This document shows positions 32,501-44,500 of a stretch of DNA of 64,000 bases, in pieces; the stretch's first letter is position 1; each line of letters begins with the position of its first letter. The notes under the pieces are model-generated. The model had not been told where the DNA came from. It searched no databases and was given only the letters and a program-made list of their open reading frames with translations. A program made the position numbers and the translations under genes. The DNA comes from Reticulitermes speratus (taxonomy: Eukaryota; Arthropoda; Insecta; Blattodea; Rhinotermitidae): NCBI GenBank assembly GCA_021186555.1, contig JAJKFL010000013.1, forward strand, positions 43,177,144-43,241,143, given 5' to 3'.

Positions 32501-35500
32501 CTGGACGCTGTGTAATACCCCAGAAGAGCAAAGATTTCATGAAGCGTGTTTTGCCACGTGCTGATGTAAAGTTATTTACAATATTTCACACTATAATGAC
32601 TGTAAGTTTGTACACCACTGATGTACACCACTGATGTACACCACTGATGTACACCGCACTAAATCAGTTATCATTGTCGCAACCGGCCATGCTGCGCGCT
32701 GAAGTGCCGTCCCGACGACAGACAAGAGCTCCCGACTGACAAGAAACGACGCCCGATACGTCAGTGTAGCCAGCAGGAAACAGCAGTTGTCTTATCTGAG
32801 AATCACGACACTCACTGACGTCCAAATTTCACAACACACTTCATTTCAAACGCTGTATTCCGTCGCGGCGTTGTCAAGGACAAAACAAACTCACTGTATC
32901 ACAGATGCCGCTAGTATTTGTGTAACCACTAAATTAACTCGGGATAGCTCAGTGAGTGTAGTGACTAGGCTACGGGTTGTACTACTGGAAGTCTGTGTCC
33001 AGGAGATTGGCCTGCTTCAATGTGTCCAGGCGAGCTCAGAGGTCCAAGTTACTGCCTATCTAGTGGGCACCAGGGTAAAGCGACGAGGCGTGAAGTTGAC
33101 CACTCACCTCAGGCTAGTGCGGAGGTTAAAAATGTGTGGAGCTGTACCTCCATGTTCCCATACGCCTTCATTAAGCATGTGGACAGCTCTGCTTTAACCT
33201 CCCTCCAGCAGTTGCCAGTATGTGGCAAGCTGTATGTCAACTGCGTGACTTCTCACAAGATATACGGGTTTAAACAATATTGCCTTTATTTGCATAATCC
33301 TGTTTAACTAACGACTATTATTCAGTGTTATATTATACTTTCTTTGTATTTATTTGTGCCTAGCGCACATTTGAAGTTCCAGCGTTCTTGGATGTGGCGC
33401 TGTGTCCTTGGTCGAGCCGTGTCCGACGTTTCGGAGGATTGTAGTACCTTCAACTTCGGATTCAACCCTTCTTCTTTGCCTGCTTGACCATCAAGGAATT
33501 ACTACCCCGAAACGTCGGCAACCACTCACCCAACGACATAGCGTCACATCCCAGAAGACTCAACTCTTCAGCGACACCGCTGTGATAACCTCAAAATCTC
33601 ACACAATGCTTGCTCTGCTGTTGCAAATACTCTGACAAATGACTTATCATCCCCACAGTATCATCACAATTGTCATCGCCATGTTCGTGGTCATTTATTT
33701 CTGGTCACGTGACTCAGAATTACATATGAGTCACGGTATAGGCTAGAGAGTCTAATCTCTGATGATGATTATGAGAGTCACGGTGATCTGTCACTGTTAC
33801 AGGCACGGACGCCAGTGGGGCCAGGAAGAGACGACAGCAGCAGCGTCGTCAGGTAAATACAGTCACAGTTAGTGTAGTGCTGTCTGTCGATATCAGAAAG
33901 TCGATATATCGACAATGCAAGATCTATGCTTCACTGTGTCTCAGGCTGCTGGCCATTCTTGTGGTGGTGCGTAAGTGAGCCACCGTTGGATGAGAGGAAC
34001 TTGCTGGCAGACAGGGCGGGGCGACGTCCTGGAGGGGTTCAGAACGGAGGGAGGGAACTTTCTGATGAACGTGAATCCGAAGATGACGAACTTCTACAGG
34101 ACCATCAAGCGGCGCCGGTAAGTGCAAACTGCAGTTATTGATTTGAATACAGTTCATCAGAAGGGATGGTAAGTGCAAACTGCAGTTATTGATTTGAATA
34201 CAGTTCATCAGAAGGAGATGGTAAGTGCAAACTGCAGTTATTGATTTGAATACAGTTCATCAGAAGGATATGGTAAGTGCAAACTACAGTTATTGATTTG
34301 AATACAGTTCATCAGAAGGATATGGTAAGTGCAAACTGCAGTTATTGATTTGAATACAGTTCATCAGAAGGGATGGTAAGTGCAAACTGCAGTTATTGAT
34401 TTGAATACAGTTCATCAGAAGGAAATGGTAAGTGCAAACTGCAGTTATTGATTTGAATACATTCATCAAAAGAGATGGTAAGTGCAAACTACAGTTATTG
34501 ATTTGAATACATTTCATCAGAAGGGATGGTAAGTGCAAACTGCAGTTATTGATTTGAATACAGTTCATCAGAAGGATATGGTAAGTGCAAACTGCAGTTA
34601 TTGATTTGAATACAGTTCATCAGAAGGAGATGGTAAGTGCAAACTGCAGTTATTGATTTGAATACAGTTCATCAGAAGGATATGGTAAGTGCAAACTACA
34701 GTTATTGATTTGAATACAGTTCATCAGAAGGATATGGTAAGTGCAAACTGCAGTTATTGATTTGAATACAGTTCATCAGAAGGGATGGTAAGTGCAAACT
34801 GCAGTTATTGATTTGAATACAGTTCATCAGAAGGAATGGTAAGTGCAAACTGCAGTTATTGATTTGAATACATTTCATCAAAAGGAGATGGTAAGTGCAA
34901 ACTCAGTTATTGATTTGAATACATTTCATCAGAAGGGATGGTAAGTGCAAACTGCAGTTATTGATTTGAATACAGTTCATCAGAAGGATTGGTAAGTGCA
35001 AACTGCAGTTATTGATTTGAATACAGTTCATCAGAAGGATGGTAAGTGCAAACTGCAGTTATTGATTTGAATACAGTTCATCAGAAGGATATGGTAAGTG
35101 CAAACTACAGTTATTGATTTGAATACATGTTCATCAGAAGGGATGGTAAGTGCAAACTGCAGTTATTGATTTGAATACAGTTCATCAGAAGGATATGGTA
35201 AGTGCAAACTGCAGTTATTGATTTGAATACAGTTCATCAGAAGGGATGGTAAGTGCAAACTGCAGTTATTGATTTGAATACAGTTCATCAGAAGGAAATG
35301 GTAAGTGCAAACTGCAGTTATTGATTTGAATACATTTCATCAAAGAGATGGTAAGTGCAAACTACAGTTATTGATTTGAATACAGTTCATCAGAAGGATT
35401 GGTAAGTGCAAACTGCAGTTATTGATTTGAATACAGTTCATCAGAAGGATATGGTAAGTGCAAACTGCAGTTATTGATTTGAATACAGTTCATCAGAAGG

Positions 35501-38500
35501 AGATGGTAAGTGCAAACTGCAGTTATTGATTTGAATACAGTTCATCAGAAGGATATGGTAAGTGCAAACTACAGTTATTGATTTGAATACATTCATCAGA
35601 AGGATGGTAAGTGCAAACTACAGTTATTGATTTGAATACAGTTCATCAGAAGGAGATGGTAAGTGCAAACTACAGTTATTGATTTGAATACAGTTCATCA
35701 GAAGGAGATGGTAAGTGCAAACTACAGTTATTGATTTGAATACAGTTCATCAGAAGGAGATGGTAAGTGCAAACTACAGTTATTGATTTGAATACAGTTC
35801 ATCAGAAGGAGATGGTAAGTGCAAACTACAGTTATTGATTTGAATACAGTTCATCAGAAGGAGATGGTAAGTGCAAACTACAGTTATTGATTTGAATACA
35901 GTTCATCAGAAGGAGATGGTAAGTGCAAACTCAGTTATTGATTTGAATACAGTTCATCAAAGGAGATGGTAAGTGCAAACTACAGTTATTGATTTGAATA
36001 CAGTTCATCAGAAGGAGATGGTAAGTGCAAACTCAGTTATTGATTTGAATACAGTTCATCAAAAGAGATGGTAAGTGCAAACTACAGTTATTGATTTGAA
36101 TACAGTTCATCAGAAGGAGATGGTAAGTGCAGACTACAGTTATTGATTTGAATACAGTTCATCAGAAGGAGATGGTAAGTGCAGACTACAGTTATTGATT
36201 TGAATACAGTTCATCAGAAGGAGATGGTAAGTGCAGACTACAGTTATTGATTTGAATACAGTTCATCAGAAGGAGATGGTAAGTGCAGACTACAGTTATT
36301 GATTTGAATACAGTTCATCAGAAGGAGATGGTAAGTGCAGACTACAGTTATTGATTTGAATACAGTTCATCAGAAGGAGATGGTAAGTGCAAACTACAGT
36401 TATTGATTTGAATACAGTTCTCAAAGAGATGGTAAGTGCAACTACAGTTATTGATTTGAATACAGTTCATCAGAAGGAGATGGTAAGTGCAAACTACAGT
36501 TATTGATTTGAATACAGTTCATCAAAGGAGATGGTAAGTGCAAACTACAGTTATTGATTTGAATACAGTTCATCAGAAGGAGATGGTAAGTGCAGACTAC
36601 AGTTATTGATTTGAATACAGTTCATCAGAAGGAGATGGTAAGTGCAGACTACAGTTATTGATTTGAATACAGTTCATCAGAAGGAGATGGTAAGTGCAGA
36701 CTACAGTTATTGATTTGAATACAGTTCATCAGAAGGAGATGGTAAGTGCAGACTACAGTTATTGATTTGAATACAGTTCATCAGAAGGAGATGGTAAGTG
36801 CAGACTACAGTTATTGATTTGAATACAGTTCATCAGAAGGAGATGGTAAGTGCAGACTACAGTTATTGATTTGAATACAGTTCATCAGAAGGAGATGGTA
36901 AGTGCAGACTACAGTTATTGATTTGAATACAGTTTCATCAGAAGGAGATGGTAAGTGCAACTACAGTTATGATTTGAATACAGTTCATCAGAAGGAGATG
37001 GTAAGTGCAAACTACAGTTATGATTTGAATACAGTTCATCAGAAGGAGATGGTAAGTGCAAACTACAGTTATTGATTTGAATACAGTTCATCAGAAGGAG
37101 ATGGTAAGTGCAAACTGCAGTTATTGATTTGAATACAGTTCATCAAAGGAGATGGTAAGTGCAAACTGCAGTTATTGATTTGAATACAGTTCATCAGAAG
37201 GAGATGGTAAGTGCAAACTACAGTTATTGATTTGAATACAGTTCATCAGAAGGAGATGGTAAGTGCAGACTACAGTTATTGATTTGAATACAGTTCATCA
37301 GAAGGAGATGGTAAGTGCAGACTACAGTTATTGATTTGAATACAGTTCATCAGAAGGAGATGGTAAGTGCAGACTACAGTTATTGATTTGAATACAGTTC
37401 ATCAGAAGGAGATGGTAAGTGCAGACTACAGTTATTGATTTGAATACAGTTCATCAGAAGGAGATGGTAAGTGCAGACTACAGTTATTGATTTGAATACA
37501 GTTCATCAGAAGGAGATGGTAAGTGCAGACTACAGTTATTGATTTGAATACAGTTCATCAGAAGGAGATGGTAAGTGCAGACTACAGTTATTGATTTGAA
37601 TACAGTTCATCAGAAGGAGATGGTAAGTGCAACTACAGTTATTGATTTGAATACAGTTCATCAGAAGGAGTGGTAAGTGCAACTACAGTTATTGATTTGA
37701 ATACAGTTCATCAGAAGGAGATGGTAAGTGCAGACTACAGTTATTGATTTGAATACAGTTCATCAGAAGGAGATGGTAAGTGCAGACTACAGTTATTGAT
37801 TTGAATACAGTTCATCAGATTGAGATGGTAAGTGCAGACTACAGTTATTGATTTGAATACAGTTCATCAGAAGGAGATGGTAAGTGCAAACTACAGTTAT
37901 TGATTTGAATACAGTTCATCAGAAGGAGATGGTAAGTGCAGACTACAGTTATTGACCTGGGGACAGTTTATCAAACGGTTATCATGAGAAAACTTCGAAA
38001 CCCCGTCAAATTAATCCTGATATCTCAGTGTTTGATGTGTTTATTTATCACACGCCCAAAGGCTGACAAATGATGTTACACATACACACTTCACTGTCCA
38101 CGTCGGTTTATACGCACTATGACAATATAACCAGTCACGCAGGTACGCCGGAAATAAACCAACTAGCAAAGTTTTGGTAACTTTAAAAATGGAGATAACG
38201 ATCGTAACTTACTGCAAGGCACAAATGATTCCAATGTATAACAATACACGATATAAACACATCTGTATGTCTTGACGTAGCTCTGCAGAATTTTAAGATT
38301 CTCGTGAACTTAATAACCCACACAATCGCCGACTTCTGCGGTGCCATATTTATAATTAGGTTACATTGGCACCATTTGAAAGATGTGTAATTTTGTTAGT
38401 TCAGAACGGTGCCGAAATGTGTCACGTGGGTTAGCTTTCTTAAGTTGGTCAGGCCGCTGTGAACTGTCCTGTGTGTCATGGTTGTGTTTCTATTCAGAAC

Positions 38501-41500
38501 AATGTTGTGGTAACTACTTAACATTTCCTACCATACCACCTGACAATCACTTCTGTTATTCAAACTATCACTAGTAGTTGACGAAGCGTCATTGTATGTT
38601 CCCTGGAATAAATAGAGCATAGTGATTTATTGTATCTCTTGTATTTTGTAGGTACGTTTGATCAATCAGCAAAGTGAAATTGACCTTTTGAAGGAAGAAG
38701 TTAAAATTCTGAAAAGTAAATTAGAACAAGAAGTGAAAGAACGCCAGGAAGAAAGGCAAGATCACGAAGCCAAAATTGCAATTTACGAGAAATTTCAGGT
38801 GGAATCAGTCAGAATTCACAACGATTTACACGTAGAATTGGATGAAACAGTTTTGCAAAAAACACTGCTGGAACAACAGCTACGAGAGTTGGAAAACAAG
38901 AACGAACAGCGCCACACAGAAGAAAACGCTGAGAAATTCACAAAGGAGTTTCATCGACGGAAACAGTTAGAAGAAGAGTTAGAAAGAGAGAGGCAAGAAC
39001 GGAAACAATTGACGGCAATTCTTGAACAGGAAATAGTAAAGCGACAGCTGCTAGAGCAAGAAATGAGGCTTCAGGAGCTCAACAGAGAAGCTGAGCTGCG
39101 GGAACTCAATCAGGAACAAGAGATTCAGAGGAGGCAGTTGCAACAGGCAGTGGAGATGGAAGTGCAGAGACGACAGGAAGTGACACAACAACTGGAATGC
39201 GAAACGCAGCTACGGCACGAAGAGGCGCAGCTACGGCGCCGGTTGGAGGTGCAGCTGCAGGAGGAGATTCAAGCGAAAAATGAGCTTGAGATGGAATTCA
39301 AGCAAGCAGACTTGCAGAGCCAACTTCTTGAGCAAGAACTGAGACATCAGCTGAAGCAAATGGAGCGTGTGTTTACTAACGATGAGCATGAGGACGTCGA
39401 GGTAGCGTCTCTGAACGACACAGAGGAGGTAAGCTGCGCGGGGACGTCTGTTAGTGACGCATCAAGTGGTGGAGAAGTACTTGACAAAGCTGAGGACAGG
39501 GAAGCCGTTGGTGACGATGACAACAACAACAACGACGATGATGAAGATGATGATGAGAAACAAGAAATACGTCAGCTTCTTTTGGAAGAATTTCAACGGT
39601 TGCAGATCCAGCAGGAGCAGGAAAAGCTATCAGCAAACATCACTGCAGTAAGTAGATCTCTTCACGTAATCCGCCAGTCACAATTTTGATACAGCATCAC
39701 TACTATAGCCTCGATGTTTTATCTGACAACTATTGGTTGGGATCTTCACTCTTCTGTAATGTTACGCACCGTAGATTTGTTGTTGGCTACCGACGTTCCT
39801 GGACAACCTATCAGTCCCATCTGATGGGACCGATAGGTTGTCCCAAAACGTCTGTAACTAGCTACCAATCTATGGTCCCATCAAGATTGTTTGACCCTTG
39901 AAGATGGTACTGATAGGTTATCCCGAAACGTCAGTAACTAACTACAAATATACGCTGCGTAACATCCCAGAAGAACGAAGATCTCTTTTACACCGCGGCG
40001 CAAGTCTGAACTCGTGCAGCTATTGGCTGACCCTTTCTGGCTCCTGGATGGTCGCAGCAATGTGCCTCTGTCAGCCGACTGCCTACACGAATGGCGGAAT
40101 TGAGACGGGACGTGACGAAGGTAGTTGTCAGATAAAATAAGTACCTTGTATTAGTAGGCGCAGGCGCAGTTTATACCGCACCGCCCTGCAAACTGCACAT
40201 GACAAACACATTAACCAAATTATGCTGTTAGCAAAATACATTCGAAAGTAAGTATACAACTGCTACATGTTTCGGCACCGCGGTGCCATCATCAGGGAGT
40301 TATCTAAACAAAGCAATACAAGGCCAGCACGCTTATGTAGGTATTGTGTCGCGTTCATTAAAATTATTTAAATATTAGAATTCTAAAATGCACAAGGCTA
40401 ACCATCATAAATCACACCGCCTCACACGACACACGTTACACTCTCTAGCACAATGCTATTCAACCCTTTTTGTTCGCGTACCCCCACATATAATTTCTCT
40501 TCAACTTTGTACCCCCAAAGTTGTTGTTGCATAATTCAAGTTATACACAGTCTATAATCTACATCTAAAATAAGTTAAATAAATTACATCCAAAATAATG
40601 TATTGAATAATAAGTTTTAAATGAGAAAAACGAGAGTCAAGCTATTAAATAACAAATATATTATTGTCTATCGTATAAAAATTAATAAAGGAACAAATGT
40701 ATTTTAGCAAAGCAAAATTATATGCACTATGTGGAATAAAATGAAACTAGCCGCCCAGATAAGAAGGGGAGAGAGAGAGAGAAAAAAATGGTGCTCCCAA
40801 ATCGCATGTCCTTACGTCCGGTCTCTTGTGGCTAACCCTAAATCTGGCCCTGATTATTCACTGTTTATCATAAAATAATATATTTTTTTATTTTACGTAG
40901 CCCCTAAGATGTTTACGCGTACCCCAGGTTGAATACTACTGATCTAGCAGGACGAAATCTCTTCAGATCATATCAGACCGAGACAGATGTTTGTATGCGT
41001 GTTTCATGAAGAGTGTAAACAGCTGGATACTTCTGCCTGCAACATCTCACTTTAAACAAATTTTAAATTTACAATATTTTGGTTTTATGATTGTTAATTT
41101 TGTGCGTTTTGGAGTTTTAATATTTTGATCATTTTAATCATTTCAACGAAGGCGACACAATACACAATAATTACATAAGCGTGCTGGCCTTGTATCCCTT
41201 TGTTCAGATAGCTCCCTGATGATGGCAACTTGGTGCCGAAACATGTAGGAATTACTTCTGAATGTATTTTATCAACTACATAAGTTTGTTAATGTATTAA
41301 CTATAAGAATACGCACGGTGTGAGTGACATAAAAGTTACACGTCGTGATTTATGTTACTTCGTAAGTAACTGTCACTAAAGCAAAGGACTGCGCGCGCAG
41401 CCATATTATTGATTTACCATTACATAAGTGTTACCTTTACAATATCTGAATCACCCTAAAAAGTCTGATATCAGAACATTACACAAATTACGCTTTATTT

Positions 41501-44500
41501 TCCCCATCTCATAAGTTATTACGTGTTAACGCTTGAAAGACATGCAAGGATAATATTAGAATAGATCTTACGGACACTGTGTGTGTGGATCAGGGCAGTA
41601 CGGGAGAAAACCTTGACACAGTGCCACTTCGTCCACCAAAAATATGGCATGCCTTGACCTTGGATATAACCCGGGAAAAAATTGCAGGCGGCTAGTACTG
41701 GTAAATGTGTTGTACCTTCACCATTCTATCAGCAGAGAGTGTAAGACTTTATTAGTCATTTACGGAGCCGGAAGTTTCAGTTCTGCTGTCGTAACAGCCC
41801 TCTCCTGGCCCCTATCCTGCTATCCTAACAGAAGTGAATTTGATCCTGATTCTCACGATCTGTTTTTTTAAAACCTCCGTTTGAATATTTCCCCATCGAT
41901 CGTAACTCCCTCTTCCTCAGTAACAAAATATTTTCCTCAGCATTCTAGTCTGAAACAGCCTAAAGTCCTCAATTGCAGGAAGACCAAGTTTCACACCCAT
42001 AAAATAACATGAACGATAATATCGTCGTATTATCATAATCATTATGTAATAATGATAAATGATAAGAGATAGCAGCTGTTACGTCTGAGTTTCTACCTCG
42101 GCATTTGAAACATCAAGGGATTTTTTTTTGCATGGTGAAGGGCCCCGCAGCAGATGCTACGGACGCACCGCAGCCTTAAGGCTTCTTGTGCAACCCCTGT
42201 GATGAAGATGAGCAGTTTTTTTACCAAGTTTTACAATTAATGGAGCACCGGTGGAATGAAATTTGACAGGGAAAACCGACAACTCGGAGAAAAACCTGTC
42301 CCAGTGCCACTTTGTCCACCACAAATCTCACATGGACTTGACCCGGGATCGAACCCGGGCCTCCACGGTGAGAGGCCGGCGACTAACCGCCTGAGCCATG
42401 GCACGGCCAAACATCAAGGGAGACTATCATAATGTTTCATACCTACACTGATTGGTTGAACACACATTTCTTTTAACTAATTTGCTTTATATGAAGGGCG
42501 GTACGAAGGTAATGCATTCTATTTTTTCTCAGAAACTACAATTACAATTACAATGACATTCACATATATCACGGTACGTCCTTTACAAAGTTCAAATCAC
42601 TTTTCCTCAAAGTCTTCTTCATTATCAACTAACTTTTTCCACCTTTCCTTGAGACGCTGTATGCCGGTGGCGTAAAACATTGCTGAAGCGTTCAATCTTC
42701 CGCTCGTCGTCTGCAAAACGGCGTCCTCGGTGTGCGTCCTTCAGGGGGCCAAAGAGATGGAAGACGGAGGATGCTAAATCGGGAAGTGGAGAGGGCAAGT
42801 GAGAACAGACGACCTCATTGTTGCATTTGCTTCCCTTGTGCATTCTGGTGTTGTAATGTAGGAGGTGGACTTGTTTCGTCTTGCTGTTTGGCTGAACCGT
42901 TCGAATTAGTTGTTTTAACTTCTTAATATCTGCACATGTCGGTCTGGATTGATTGTGGCATCTATCCAAGAATGCCATTAATAAGATTCCTTCAATATCC
43001 CTCTGCTGATCGGCCGCTGCGGGCTTGTCACCAATGTCCTTCTCACCGCTCTTAAAACGACGGACCCAGCGTCTAACCGAGCTGACATTATGACATCCTC
43101 ACCATACGCGCTTCTAAGATGTCTATCAATCTCTATCGGACTGCAGTCTTCCGCAGTAAGAAATTAAATCAACACTTTTTGCCTACTGCGACCGTCCACA
43201 TCATCTCAACGCACGTGGATGACTGGAGCATCGATGATGCTGGTGGAGCTGGACAGTGTCGCTATCCGGTGGGTGAAGCTAGAAACTCTATCCGGCGCCA
43301 TATTTAAAAGAAAAAAAACAGGTGGCATTACTTTCGTATGGACCTTCGTAGCTGTAATCCAACAGCTCCTACGAATAGATCAAAAGGCAAAGTTTGGCCG
43401 GCTTTGGCTGTAGAAATAGTGAAAAATTAGTAGCTGTAATTTTGTAATATAAGCTTCCAAGGCGTTCTTATTGCATGAGTATTATACACTTAAGGAAATT
43501 CTGCGATGTAGCGTATGATAGAGCTTAAATTTCTTTCATTCCAGGATACAGGTGGCGGAATTATTTCCACGATTGACCCTAGAGCCCAAAATGCGGGGGA
43601 AAGGGACAGAGATTGGGTGCACGAAGAAGGTCACTTAGACGACGTCATAGCGACAGATATAAACACAGAATTTGGACCCATTAATCTGAGGGATTTACTT
43701 CAGAATGAACAGCAAGGTGCAGATCCTGGAGAAACAAACGTAACTTCTAACATCTTACTTGCTGAAGGTAATGGCGACGAAGGAATGGGGCCAACCAATC
43801 ATGAGCGTGTAGCCACGGACGTTGAAGCCGTTGGGTCGGATATTATCATCAGGGGCAATGGTAATATCAAGTCACCGGTGTCAGAAGAGGAACTTTCCCC
43901 AGCAGGATATGGAGAACGGCGTAATGGAATTTTGTTGCAGGAAAGTTTATCTTTCGGCTTAGAGGGTCTTGTGGAAGACACAGTCACAGAACGTGACAAC
44001 ATGTCACAGAGTAGTGATTACTCAGACATACTTAGTGAAATTATAAACTTTCAGGGTAACGATGTCACTGTAGCTTCCTTAATTGGTGATCCCATTCTAC
44101 CACAAACACAAGTGCTGCTAGATGAATTTAAAATGTCACTAAGTACCGAAAGTAAACCTGTTATTGGAAGTGCGTGTGCCCACAGTGAAGGGCATTATAT
44201 TGCCCGCACACTGCAGAGGAACACCTTCTTACGCAGTGACGTTTTAAATAAGAGAACGAGCAAGCTACCGCCTGTCTTTGCTGTCAGTGGCATGACAGAA
44301 CAAGAACTTAAAGAAACAGTACTGCCAGATGAGAAAATTGGTCGCTTTGATGGGGGTTCGGGGTTTGATACTTCTGGTCCAAGAATCGTGTTACTGAACG
44401 ATGTAACAGCTGCACGAGACTTCAAAGATCTCTGTACAAGAGCACGCAACTTTAAAACAATTCACTGGCTTGCAAAACAGCCTGACGGCTTCGAGTGGAG

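Noticed and set aside
32787-33307. 136- and 95-codon ORFs as 5' exons of the NLR-like gene
   Set aside because: Most of the stretch is a family A SINE, and the frames do not fit the phase 2 entry of exon 3.
33660-33745. Transmembrane-like segment IITIVIAMFVVIYFW as an extra NLR-like exon
   Set aside because: It follows a possible acceptor (CATCCCCACAG), but no donor gives a phase that enters exon 3 without a stop.
42330-42405. Functional tRNA gene on the minus strand
   Set aside because: A and B boxes are good, but the acceptor stem does not close as a tRNA and the sequence continues into a SINE body with target duplication. The same holds for 48611, 49950 and 57530.
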